DNA of 10,011 bases from JAGLWP01 sp964406515 (GCA_964406515.1 CAYORV010000018.1:1-10011), one strand, 5' to 3'. Positions 1 through 6,627 are shown, counted from the stretch's first letter. Notes: a model not told the origin generated them from the sequence alone. Numbers and translations are program-made.

Positions 1-43
1 CGTTTACACCGAGTAAACCGAGGTTCGACTCCTCGATGGACCA
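1..43 (+). tRNA. tRNA 3' part, probably tRNA-Val(UAC), 5' end outside window
   Basis: The T arm is clear: stem CGAGG (19-23), loop TTCGACT (24-30), stem CCTCG (31-35). It is followed by a 7-base acceptor strand ATGGACC (36-42) and discriminator A43; CCA is not encoded. Reading back with a 4-base variable loop (15-18) gives anticodon-stem strand CGAGT (10-14). The 7-base loop at 3-9 then has U33 and anticodon TAC at 5-7 with A37, and the window's first two bases, CG, match the expected ACTCG partner strand. An alternative is a class II tRNA (Leu/Ser), because GTTTAC/GTAAAC (2-7/13-18) could form a long variable arm. That a tRNA ends here is near certain; Val is the better but unproven identity. 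Confidence 0.82.
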
Positions 44-48
44 TTTTT
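44..48 (+). terminator. T-run terminator after tRNA
   Basis: Five T residues follow the discriminator base of the tRNA directly. A short T-run after a gene is the usual archaeal termination signal. No hairpin other than the tRNA itself precedes it. Confidence 0.5.
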
Positions 49-51
49 ACG

Positions 52-216
52 ATGAAAAAAAGAGATGGAAAAAGTTATTGGACAATCAGAAAAATCTTAC
101 CAACATTTGTAGGACTCTCTGTTATAGTCGCATTTCCAAGAACTTCAATTTGTATCATTGGATTAAAAACCCTCTTGTATAATCCTCTTTTAAGTATCTG
201 GAATAATCAAATATAA
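52..216 (+). CDS. Doubtful 54-residue hydrophobic ORF after tRNA
   Basis: An open frame starts at ATG 52 and ends at TAA 214-216. The product begins with a basic stretch (MKKRDGKSYW) and is then largely hydrophobic with two Pro-containing segments (about residues 15-30 and 33-50), as a small membrane protein would be. There is no TATA-like box about 25 bases before the ATG (that position lies inside the tRNA) and no Shine-Dalgarno sequence. Codon use is AT-rich but not distinctive, and I recognise no family. It may be a chance frame in the spacer between two tRNA genes. It is listed because it fills most of the otherwise empty stretch 49-221. Confidence 0.25.
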   Translation: MKKRDGKSYWTIRKILPTFVGLSVIVAFPRTSICIIGLKTLLYNPLLSIWNNQI

Positions 217-221
217 AAAAT

Positions 222-229
222 TTTAAATA
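222..229 (+). promoter_or_regulatory. TATA box for small RNA / tRNA-Gly unit
   Basis: TTTAAATA lies in an A/T-rich stretch. Using the 25-base centre-to-start spacing seen at the other promoters here, transcription should begin near A251, the first base of a predicted stem. Confidence 0.5.
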
Positions 230-250
230 CATCATTATAATTGTGGAATC

Positions 251-304
251 AGACATGGCCCAAACCTAATGAAAGTTTCGTAAAAGAAACCTTCGGTGTC
301 TTTT
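251..304 (+). ncRNA. Candidate small structured RNA or tRNA leader
   Basis: AGACA (251-255) is complementary to TGTCT (297-301). Inside it a second helix forms between GTTTC (275-279) and GAAAC (286-290), closing a GTAAAA loop and extendable by two A-T pairs past an A/C mismatch. The outer stem runs into TTTT (301-304), four bases before tRNA-Gly. The predicted start from the TATA box at 222-229 coincides with the 5' base of the outer stem. It could be an independent RNA of about 50 bases or a leader removed from the tRNA precursor by RNase P. No good C/D boxes (RUGAUGA, CUGA) or H/ACA signature are visible, so no class is assigned. The only ATG near the predicted start (255) opens a 4-codon frame. 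Confidence 0.35.
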
Positions 305-307
305 ACT

Positions 308-378
308 GCGCGGTTAGTTTATTGGTAGAATATCTCGTTGCCAACGAGGTGAGCCGAGTTCGATTCTCGGACCGCGCA
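308..378 (+). tRNA. tRNA-Gly(GCC)
   Basis: This is a complete 71-base cloverleaf without encoded CCA. Acceptor GCGCGGT (308-314) pairs with ACCGCGC (371-377), with discriminator A378. T8 and A9 are 315-316. The D arm is GTTT/GAAT (317-320/328-331, with two G-U pairs) around a 7-base loop. The anticodon arm is TCTCG/CGAGG (333-337/345-349) with loop TTGCCAA and anticodon GCC at 340-342, reading GGC/GGU glycine codons. The variable loop TGAG is 350-353 and the T arm is CCGAG-TTCGATT-CTCGG (354-370). There is no intron. The D stem is weak, as often seen in AT-rich genomes. It may be transcribed from the TATA box at 222-229 or from a weaker A-rich box around 281-288. Confidence 0.95.
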
Positions 379-381
379 TAA

Positions 382-645
382 TTACTTATTCTTTATTTTA
401 AATTCTGCTTCTTCTGTAGCCTCGCAAGATTCTGCTACAGAATCAACTGCTTTTTCCAAATCTCTTGCAGCATCAATAAATCTCTTTTTCCGATTTCCTT
501 TTGTTATTTCTGCTGCTTCAACAACTTCTTCTTGTGCATCAGTTGTTATTTCTTCAGCTTCTCTAATTCCTTTTTTTGCTTTTGTCACTGCCTTTTTTGC
601 TTCTTTAACTTCTTTCTCAACAGTTTTAGAATTTGCATTTACCAT
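382..645 (-). CDS. Small Ala/Glu/Lys-rich coiled-coil protein, function unknown
   Basis: This 87-residue protein is almost entirely predicted helix. Residues 9-55 are rich in Lys, Glu and Ala with heptad-like spacing (for example VEKEVKEAKKAV), and after a basic GNRKKRF segment a second acidic helix covers about 58-82. There is one Cys (C74) and no signal peptide or membrane segment, so it is probably cytoplasmic. The start is supported by a TATA box (667-674) exactly 25.5 bases upstream, giving a leaderless mRNA. It is divergent from the transporter gene, and its stop lies only 3 bases beyond the end of the convergent tRNA-Gly gene. I do not recognise the family; low-complexity helices give many unspecific matches, so no function is proposed. 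A chance frame is possible but unlikely given the well-placed promoter. Confidence 0.65.
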   Translation of the reverse strand: MVNANSKTVEKEVKEAKKAVTKAKKGIREAEEITTDAQEEVVEAAEITKGNRKKRFIDAARDLEKAVDSVAESCEATEEAEFKIKNK

Positions 646-666
646 TTCATAAATAGTCTAAATCAA

Positions 667-674
667 TATATAAA
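667..674 (-). promoter_or_regulatory. TATA box of the coiled-coil gene
   Basis: Read on the minus strand this is TTTATATA, with its centre 25.5 bases before the ATG at 645. This predicts transcription from the first base of the start codon. Confidence 0.65.
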
Positions 675-696
675 CTTTAAGTATCTTTCAAAATTC

Positions 697-704
697 TTTT
701 AAAC
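697..704 (+). promoter_or_regulatory. TATA box of the transporter gene
   Basis: TTTTAAAC has its centre 30.5 bases before ATG 731. The expected start is near 726, leaving a leader of only about five bases. It is back to back with the minus-strand promoter at 667-674. Confidence 0.5.
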
Positions 705-730
705 ACCTTTTTCTTATTAATTAAAAGAGC

Positions 731-1588
731 ATGATACCAGTATACATACCAATTATCGGAGCATTAGCATTAGCGACAGGAACTATCCTCCAAAGATTTG
801 TTTTACGAAGAAAAAAAATTGATATTAAACTTTATCAAGTCCTGGAATTCTTAGCAATTGTCATTGTTTTGCTCCCCTTTCTTTATTTCTTCTGGAAGCT
901 TGACGCAGAAGCCCTGCAATTAAAAAATATAGTTATCTTTGGTTCTGTTATCATCTTTTCAATAATTGCAAACCTTTTCACATTCTATTCTATGAAAGGG
1001 GAAAAAGTAAGCAACTTAGAACCAGCCAAAATCCTTGAACCATTATTAGTGATTATTCTAGCAATAGTCTTCAGTTTCTTTTTTGAAAATTTATATGAGC
1101 GAAATTTAAAAGTTGTCATCCCAGCAATTATAGCCGGGGCCGCTCTAATCTTCTCCCACATAAAAAAACACCATCTTTCCTTCAACAAATATTTCTTAGC
1201 AGCAATGATTGGAAGTTTCTTCTTTGCACTTGAACTTGTCATCACAAGATTAATTCTAGACTTTTATTCTCCAATCAGTTTCTATTTCCTAAGATCTTCA
1301 GCAGTTCTCTTGATTAGTTTAGCCATCTTCAGACCAAAATTAAAACAAGCTAACAAAACAGTTCGTTTACAGATTTTCCTTACAGGATTGGTCTGGGTAG
1401 CTTACAGAGTATTGATTTATTATGGTTATCTAAATCTTGGAGTTATCTTCACCACTCTATTAATAATGCTTGGTCCAATTTTCATATACGCCTTTGCCCA
1501 TATTTTCTTAAAAGAAAAAATAAAATTAAGAAACATCATCGCAGCACTAGTAATAATCGGCTGTATCTTGTACGCAACTCTCGCATAA
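731..1588 (+). CDS. EamA/DMT-type transporter, 10 membrane helices
   Basis: This is an integral membrane protein of 285 residues, the usual length for the drug/metabolite transporter superfamily. Ten hydrophobic segments lie at roughly 3-24, 36-57, 66-86, 97-117, 127-143, 153-175, 180-199, 210-232, 234-257 and 266-284. The two five-helix halves repeat. Each carries the Pro-containing helix typical of EamA domains (LEPLLVIILA in the first half, LGPIFIYAFA in the second, followed by FLKEKIKLRN and a closing helix with IIG). Basic loops such as RFVLRRKK (22-29) point to the cytoplasm. EamA proteins move small metabolites or amino acids across the cell membrane, but the substrate cannot be read from sequence. 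The gene has its own promoter and stands alone. Family assignment is confident from topology and motifs; the substrate is unknown. Confidence 0.82.
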   Translation: MIPVYIPIIGALALATGTILQRFVLRRKKIDIKLYQVLEFLAIVIVLLPFLYFFWKLDAEALQLKNIVIFGSVIIFSIIANLFTFYSMKGEKVSNLEPAKILEPLLVIILAIVFSFFFENLYERNLKVVIPAIIAGAALIFSHIKKHHLSFNKYFLAAMIGSFFFALELVITRLILDFYSPISFYFLRSSAVLLISLAIFRPKLKQANKTVRLQIFLTGLVWVAYRVLIYYGYLNLGVIFTTLLIMLGPIFIYAFAHIFLKEKIKLRNIIAALVIIGCILYATLA

Positions 1589-1645
1589 TCCAAGTTTTAT
1601 AGCCCATTTCTGCAGTAACTATAAAATAACAACACTATAGAAAAG

Positions 1646-1653
1646 TTTATAAG
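1646..1653 (+). promoter_or_regulatory. TATA box of the envelope operon
   Basis: TTTATAAG has its centre 25.5 bases before ATG 1675, predicting a leaderless transcript. The out-of-frame ATG at 1671 would sit upstream of the predicted transcription start. Confidence 0.65.
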
Positions 1654-1674
1654 TATATTAATAATAAAAAATGC

Positions 1675-3057
1675 ATGAAAAAATCTACTAGAAGAGTTGG
1701 AGCAGGAATTTTGGCTACTTTGGCGCCTTCTGCACTTGCTATTGCTGAAGGAATCGAAGAAAAATTATATGAAAGTCCTAAGGAAGTTATAAATTTTGAT
1801 TATCACAGCAAGGTAAGAGATGATACAAATAAGTTTGTTCTTAGGAGTAATGGAACAGTTACAATGTATGATTCTAATTTTAATTATATTATGAATTCAA
1901 AAGGAGACTGGTTCCACGATGCAGATAATTCTAAAGATGTTTCAAGAGGAGATGGAAGAATGTTGCCTGAATTTGACGCAACTATTACTAATGCATTTAA
2001 ACAAGGACTAATAGAGGCAAAAGAAGAGTTAGGAAGAAATTATGCAGAAAATGAAAAACTATTAGAAAAAATCGCTTTAGCAGAAGGAAAATTAAGCAAA
2101 ACAGAAAATAATGTTACTGATTATATGAATGAAATTCAAAAATTAAAAATAGAACTCAGAGGGTATCAAACACCAAGTGATGAAAAAGAATTTCCTTATG
2201 CATCAGGTAATGGAGAAAGATTCCATTCAAAAATCGTATCAAAAAAAGAAGACCATGATATAGTTAATGGAAATACTACAATAATTAATGAAGGATATGT
2301 AACTCCAACAGACACATGCAACAGAGAAGAAGTTGCAGATAAAGAAATAGTAATTCAAAAATTAGTTGATGAAGAAGAACCAGTAGCTAAATTAATAGAT
2401 AAACAAATTCTTGTTGTTGAAGAAAAACTTCCTGAACCACCAATTAATGAAGACATATTAAAAATAATGGTTGAAAAGTATGGGCTTCCCGAATCAGAAG
2501 TTCAAGAACCTGTAAAACCAGATTATAATTCAAGACTTGCATTTGTAACAGAAGGATTTGGAGGAAAAGGATTTGGAGTTGGTGGAATTGGAACATCTTG
2601 GGAACCATCAGCTAATTTCGGTCTTACTGGAACAATTTTGGGAGGACTTGCTAAAGATAATACATCAGAAATAACAACAGACCCGTCTCCAATTGGGGTT
2701 TATGGACATGGTATAACCGAAGAACAAGGTCAAAGAATGATTGGGGGAGCATTAGAATTTGATTTAAGGGCAGATAACGGATTAGGAATATTAATCGGAG
2801 GAGAATTCAAATATTGGACTTGGATTGAAAATAATACTGCAGAAATTCTTGGCCCAGATGGAGAAATAAGAAAATCAAATTCAACTTCTACTCCAAAAAA
2901 TCAAATTTCGGGAGGACCTCGTGTTGGATTAGAATATATAACAAAATCAGGAGCAGGATTCGGAATAATCGCGAGTGTAGACACAGTAAGAAATCAAATT
3001 TCTGTTGGGGGAAGAGTCTCACTTAGAAAATCTCAAAATAAACCCAAAAAAGAATAA
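1675..3057 (+). CDS. Secreted coiled-coil protein with beta-barrel-like C-terminus
   Basis: This 460-residue exported protein matches no family I recognise. A signal peptide covers 1-22 or 1-24, with a basic n-region containing RR at 6-7, a hydrophobic core GAGILATLAP, and an ALA/AIA end. A short globular part follows (about 25-105), then a coiled coil at 107-165. Next comes an acidic, Pro- and Glu-rich linker (about 166-282). The last 175 residues are Gly-rich and strand-rich: successive segments such as RLAFVTEGFGG, GGALEFDLRADNGLGILIGG and VGLEYITKSGAGFGIIASV alternate small and hydrophobic residues around tight turns, ending in VGGRVSLRK. This resembles a small outer-membrane-type barrel, which would be odd in an archaeon; a soluble beta-sandwich is the alternative. 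Six N-X-S/T sequons suggest N-glycosylation. It is the first gene of a three-gene operon, 5 bases ahead of the Ig-domain gene. Confidence 0.75.
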   Translation: MKKSTRRVGAGILATLAPSALAIAEGIEEKLYESPKEVINFDYHSKVRDDTNKFVLRSNGTVTMYDSNFNYIMNSKGDWFHDADNSKDVSRGDGRMLPEFDATITNAFKQGLIEAKEELGRNYAENEKLLEKIALAEGKLSKTENNVTDYMNEIQKLKIELRGYQTPSDEKEFPYASGNGERFHSKIVSKKEDHDIVNGNTTIINEGYVTPTDTCNREEVADKEIVIQKLVDEEEPVAKLIDKQILVVEEKLPEPPINEDILKIMVEKYGLPESEVQEPVKPDYNSRLAFVTEGFGGKGFGVGGIGTSWEPSANFGLTGTILGGLAKDNTSEITTDPSPIGVYGHGITEEQGQRMIGGALEFDLRADNGLGILIGGEFKYWTWIENNTAEILGPDGEIRKSNSTSTPKNQISGGPRVGLEYITKSGAGFGIIASVDTVRNQISVGGRVSLRKSQNKPKKE

Positions 3058-3062
3058 ACAAA

Positions 3063-4469
3063 ATGAAATCATTAAAAATTTTACCAATATTATTAATAGG
3101 AATATTTTTGATTAGTTTTGCGAGTGCAACTATTACATGTGATGGGGGATGGGAAGATTCTTTAGATATAATAGATATAGAGATAAATGATGAAGAAAGT
3201 ATCAATTTCTGGACTTATATCTTTTCATACCCAGAATCTTCAATAACTTCAAACATAAAACTTTATTCTCCAACAGTAGAAGGAATCTTAATTTATAGTT
3301 TTCCAGAAGAATCATCATCTGAATATTTTTTAGATAACACTTATACACTCACTCCTGATATGTATACTGGTCCAGGAAATTATGAAATAGTAATATTAGG
3401 TTCTGATGAGGTAAGTTCAGACACTCACACTTTAACCCTAACAGTAAATGACGCTGACCCAGACACAACTGCTCCAACAATAACCCTATCAGGAGCTAAT
3501 CCCCAATACATACTCTTATACGACGCATACACCGAATTAGGAGCTACAGCAACAGATGATGTTGAAGGAGACATAACAAGCTCAATAGTAATTGATTCAA
3601 ACGCAGTAGACACTTCAACTGAAGGAAGTTATATTGTAACATATAATGTACAAGATTCTTCAGGAAACACAGCAACTCAAGCTACAAGAATAGTAACTGT
3701 TGCAGACACAGTTCCAGAAGATACAAATCCCCCAGCAATCACAATAATCAATCCAACAGAGGGAACAACTTATACTTCATCAATGGATTACATTAACTTC
3801 TTCATAACAGATGCAAACTTGGATTTCTGTACAGTAAACGATGGAACAGGAGCAGTGACAGTTGCATGTAACTCAGGAGAATTAACTACAGTATCAATGA
3901 CATCAGTTGAAGGAACAAACACTTGGACAGTTTATGCAATTGATGATTACGGAAACAGCGCAACAACAAGTGTAAATTTCAATGTGAACAGCGGAGGAGT
4001 AGATATCACAGCACCAATAATCACAATAATTTCACCAGAAGACGCAGAATACGATGATAACACAATAACATTCCAAGTATTAACAAACGAGGAAGCAACT
4101 GTTGAGTTCAGTTTAGATGGAGAATCAAGAATAACAATGAGCAACCCATCAAATAATATATTCAGATACACAATAACAGGACTTTCAAATGGAGACCACG
4201 ATATTGTATTCTACGCAACAGATGAAACAGATAATGAAGGAACAGAAAATATTAGTTTTAGTATAAACACAGAAGAAGATGAAGACGATGATGATAAAGT
4301 TTCATCAACATCTACACCCGAAGAAGATGACGAACAAGCATATTTAGACCAATTCAATCCAAAAACAATCTACTTAAATGATGATGAAGTTGAAGAAGAA
4401 CTTTCATGGTTCCAAAAACTAATCAGAGCAATAAAAGATTTCTTAAAGAGATTGTTTGGTTTGAAATAA
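3063..4469 (+). CDS. Secreted protein with tandem Ig-like domains and basic C-terminal helix
   Basis: This 468-residue cell-surface or secreted protein has a signal peptide at 1-22 (basic n-region, LPILLIGIFLISF core, ASA end). Residues 23-133 form a beta-rich domain. Residues 134-217 match the DUF5011 bacterial-surface Ig-like pattern well: AYTELGATATDD, DIT, then GSYIVTYNVQDSSGNTAT and a final strand RIVTV. Two further Ig-like domains of about 90 residues start at 220 (TNPPAITIINP) and 314 (ITAPIITIISP). An acidic linker from 404 (EEDEDDDD) leads to an amphipathic basic helix, about 444-468, rich in Trp, Phe, Leu, Lys and Arg. There is no transmembrane anchor, so the terminal helix may bind membrane or act as a retention signal (inference). 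Such repeats usually serve adhesion or as spacers. The start follows the upstream stop by 5 bases with no Shine-Dalgarno sequence. Confidence 0.85.
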   Translation: MKSLKILPILLIGIFLISFASATITCDGGWEDSLDIIDIEINDEESINFWTYIFSYPESSITSNIKLYSPTVEGILIYSFPEESSSEYFLDNTYTLTPDMYTGPGNYEIVILGSDEVSSDTHTLTLTVNDADPDTTAPTITLSGANPQYILLYDAYTELGATATDDVEGDITSSIVIDSNAVDTSTEGSYIVTYNVQDSSGNTATQATRIVTVADTVPEDTNPPAITIINPTEGTTYTSSMDYINFFITDANLDFCTVNDGTGAVTVACNSGELTTVSMTSVEGTNTWTVYAIDDYGNSATTSVNFNVNSGGVDITAPIITIISPEDAEYDDNTITFQVLTNEEATVEFSLDGESRITMSNPSNNIFRYTITGLSNGDHDIVFYATDETDNEGTENISFSINTEEDEDDDDKVSSTSTPEEDDEQAYLDQFNPKTIYLNDDEVEEELSWFQKLIRAIKDFLKRLFGLK

Positions 4470-4470
4470 A

Positions 4471-4701
4471 ATGCAAATATACTTTTCTGAAAATACCCCT
4501 AAAAATAAAACTGAAGTTTCTCGAGAAGAATTATCTATGAAAATTAAAGGTAAGGAAGTTTATGACCACAAAATTTATGAGATAACTGATGGTAAAAGAT
4601 TTTTCAAAGTTACAGAAACAAGTATAGACTCTGTAATTAATGATATTTTTAAAAATTCAAAAGAAATTTTAATTACTCCTGATTCTAAAACAAAGAATTA
4701 A
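4471..4701 (+). CDS. Small 76-residue protein of unknown function
   Basis: The ATG starts one base after the stop of the Ig-domain gene, and the TAA overlaps the stop of the convergent thermosome gene. The product is hydrophilic and lacks a signal peptide or membrane segment, so it is likely cytoplasmic. Residues 22-70 look like a compact mixed alpha/beta unit: a strand-rich part (KIKGKEVYDHKIYEITDGK, FFKVTE) and then a helix (SIDSVINDIFKN). It is probably expressed with the two secreted proteins upstream. A weak TATA-like CTTAAAGA at 4442-4449, inside the preceding gene, has the same 25.5-base spacing as the strong promoters, so separate expression is possible. I do not recognise a family. 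Tight linkage and normal codon use argue for a real gene. Confidence 0.6.
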   Translation: MQIYFSENTPKNKTEVSREELSMKIKGKEVYDHKIYEITDGKRFFKVTETSIDSVINDIFKNSKEILITPDSKTKN

Positions 4702-6305
4702 AAATCCCCGCCCATTCCAGGAGGCATTCCACCACTCTTACCACCTTTATCTTCAGAAGCAATAACATCATCTATCCTCAAAATCATTGTTGCAACTTCA
4801 CTCGCAGAATTAATCGCCTGACTCTTTAATTCAAACGGCTCAATAATTCTTGCTTCTAACACATTCTCAATCTTATTGTTAAATAAATTCAAACCAGCAT
4901 TTCTTTCCCCAGCATCGTGCTTTGATTTCAACTCTGTAAGAACATCAATTGGATCCATACCAGCATTCTCTGCAAGAGCTGTAGGAATAAATTCCAGGGC
5001 AGAAGCAAACTCTTCTACAGCAAGCTGCTCTCGTCCACTCAAACCCTGTGAAAAATTCCTCAATCTTTTTGCAATCTCCATTTCTATCGCTCCTCCCCCA
5101 GGTACAACCAATCCAGATTTCAAAGAAGACACGACATCTCCCAATCCATCTCTCATAGCTCTTTCAATCTCATCTATAACATGATCACTTCCTCCGTGAA
5201 TCAAAATCGTCACTGCCTTAGGATTCTGACATCCTTCAACATAAGTAAAAAAATCCTCTCCTTTTTTAACTTCTTGAACTATTCGTGATTTACCAAATTC
5301 TGAAGAAAAAAGCTCACTTAAATTACTCACAATTTTCCCCCCAGTAGCCTTAGCAAGTTTCTCCATATCACTCTTAGAAACTCTTCTACATGCATAAATA
5401 CCCTGCTTAGAGAGTAGATATTGTGCAAAGTCGTCTATTCCCTTTTGACAAAAGATAACATTAGCTCCTGTCTCTTTCACCTTATTTATCATATTTTTTA
5501 TTGTTTTTTCTTCATGACTAATAAAATTCTGCAATTGGTCTGGTGAAGAAATTGAAATCTTTGTATCAATCTCAGGATTCTTTAATTCTAAGGGAAAATC
5601 AATCAAAGCAATCTGAGCATTGTTCACAGCAGGCGGCATATCTGCAGAAACTTTCTCTTTATCCAAAACAATTCCTGAAATCAGCTCTGTATCTGAAATA
5701 CCATCTCCTTTTGTTTTCTCAATTTTAATATCATTCAATTCAACTCTTTCATCATTCTTAATTTGATTAACTGCTTTCACAATTATCTCAGCTAATTTCT
5801 CTTTCGACCCCTCTGCGCCCTTGCCAGTCATAGCAGTCATCGCAATCTGCCTCAACACATCATTATCTTCTGGAGTTATCTTTAATGAAATATCTTGCAA
5901 AATCTCCTGACATTTCTTAGCAGCCATCTGATATCCTTTGGTTATAACAGTTGGATGAATTTTTTTATCCAAAAGTTTTTCAGCATTCTCCAAAAGTTTC
6001 CCTGCAATCATCACAGCAGTTGTAGTCCCATCACCAACCTCGCTCTCCTGAGTCTTTGCAATCTCAACCATCATCTTTGCAGCAGGATGCTCAATTTGCA
6101 TTTCTTCAAGAATCGTAACTCCATCATTTGTAACAATAATCTCATTAGTCGGAGAAACAAGCATCTTATCCATTCCCTTAGGCCCAAGAGTCGTTTTCAC
6201 AACTTCTGCCACCATCCTTGCAGCCATAATATTATTTCTTTGAGCATCTTTCCCCATGATTCTTTGGATGTCTTCAGGCATTAGAACAACTGGTTTCTCT
6301 GTCAT
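4698..6305 (-). CDS. thsA: Thermosome subunit (group II chaperonin)
   Basis: This is a full-length 535-residue subunit of the archaeal double-ring chaperonin, which encloses and folds proteins in the cytoplasm using ATP. Conserved nucleotide-site motifs are present: TLGPKGMDKML (39-49), NDGVTIL (60-66), GDGTTT (91-96) and GGGAIE (403-408). Asp386 in RAMRDGLGD corresponds in position to the hydrolysis Asp of known group II chaperonins. The apical domain with the helical protrusion that serves as built-in lid spans roughly 200-360. The C-terminus has the typical Gly/Met tail (GGMPPGMGGDF). It lies one base downstream of a 99-residue gene, so the two form an operon. A GGAGG at 6318-6322 sits 12 bases before the ATG, rather far for a ribosome site. 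Whether this is the alpha or beta paralogue cannot be decided, so the symbol is provisional. Confidence 0.97.
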   Translation of the reverse strand: MTEKPVVLMPEDIQRIMGKDAQRNNIMAARMVAEVVKTTLGPKGMDKMLVSPTNEIIVTNDGVTILEEMQIEHPAAKMMVEIAKTQESEVGDGTTTAVMIAGKLLENAEKLLDKKIHPTVITKGYQMAAKKCQEILQDISLKITPEDNDVLRQIAMTAMTGKGAEGSKEKLAEIIVKAVNQIKNDERVELNDIKIEKTKGDGISDTELISGIVLDKEKVSADMPPAVNNAQIALIDFPLELKNPEIDTKISISSPDQLQNFISHEEKTIKNMINKVKETGANVIFCQKGIDDFAQYLLSKQGIYACRRVSKSDMEKLAKATGGKIVSNLSELFSSEFGKSRIVQEVKKGEDFFTYVEGCQNPKAVTILIHGGSDHVIDEIERAMRDGLGDVVSSLKSGLVVPGGGAIEMEIAKRLRNFSQGLSGREQLAVEEFASALEFIPTALAENAGMDPIDVLTELKSKHDAGERNAGLNLFNNKIENVLEARIIEPFELKSQAINSASEVATMILRIDDVIASEDKGGKSGGMPPGMGGDF

Positions 6306-6306
6306 T

Positions 6307-6606
6307 TTATTTTATTTCCTCCAATTTATATCCTGTTTTTTTCTCAAGTTCTGAAACAGCTTCTTTAATTTTTATTGAATCTTCAGAACGCCTTGCAATT
6401 ACCACGGCGGCAACAAAACCTCTCTCTTTATTTACACAAATACTAGCATCTAAAACATGCATGCTTATTTCACCATTCTCTAAATCATAGGTCATTGGTT
6501 CAAACACAGTATCTATTAATTCATAGATTTTATGATAAAATTCGTCTCTCACATTTTTTTCAACAAGATTATACTTTGCAAACTCATATTCAACTTTCTC
6601 TGTCAT
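6307..6606 (-). CDS. Conserved-looking 99-residue protein upstream of thermosome
   Basis: The start is set at ATG 6606. It has a TATA box exactly 25.5 bases upstream and a purine-rich AGGAGGGAG (6613-6621) in front. A TTG at 6624 would place the start codon at the edge of that purine run and upstream of the predicted transcription start. The protein is a soluble alpha/beta fold: an N-terminal helical part (about 8-40, KNVRDEFYHKIYELIDTVF), two or three strands (about 45-72, including EISMHVLDASICVN and GFVAAVVIARR) and a C-terminal helix (78-92). There is one Cys and no signal peptide. The spacing of one base to the chaperonin gene suggests translational coupling and joint regulation. I do not recognise the family; a role with the chaperonin is only suggested by position. 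Confidence 0.72.
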   Translation of the reverse strand: MTEKVEYEFAKYNLVEKNVRDEFYHKIYELIDTVFEPMTYDLENGEISMHVLDASICVNKERGFVAAVVIARRSEDSIKIKEAVSELEKKTGYKLEEIK

Positions 6607-6612
6607 ACAAAT

Positions 6613-6621
6613 CTCCCTCCT
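6613..6621 (-). promoter_or_regulatory. Shine-Dalgarno-like AGGAGGGAG before the 99-residue gene
   Basis: The minus strand reads AGGAGGGAG, ending six bases before ATG 6606. It is the strongest anti-16S match in the window. It would only work if transcription starts upstream of it, not at the ATG as the TATA box at 6628-6635 predicts. Confidence 0.45.
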
Positions 6622-6627
6622 CAAACG

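Noticed and set aside
2..18. Hairpin GTTTAC/GTAAAC as a class II tRNA variable arm
   Set aside because: It is possible, but the Val(UAC) reading gives U33, A37, a 7-base loop and a matching anticodon-stem fragment at 1-2, so it explains more.
255..269. Four-codon frame starting at ATG 255 as an upstream leader peptide
   Set aside because: It is too short and sits inside a likely RNA stem; the downstream product is a tRNA, so attenuation makes no sense.
985..1245. Minus-strand open frame inside the transporter gene
   Set aside because: The plus strand codes for an evident 10-helix protein here. The reverse frame has no promoter and a composition expected from the complement.
4876..6284. Several plus-strand open frames opposite the thermosome gene
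   Set aside because: They are shadows of a long, strongly conserved coding region. Their products are low-complexity and Ser/Leu/His-rich without domains, and they lack promoters.
6302..6331. Internal TATA (ATATAAAT, 6324-6331) just before the thermosome start
   Set aside because: Its spacing (about 22.5 bases) is off the rule, and the sequence is explained as codons of the upstream gene; kept only as a remote possibility.
6607..6624. TTG start for the 99-residue gene
   Set aside because: The codons would run through the Shine-Dalgarno-like purine stretch, and the TATA spacing fits ATG 6606.
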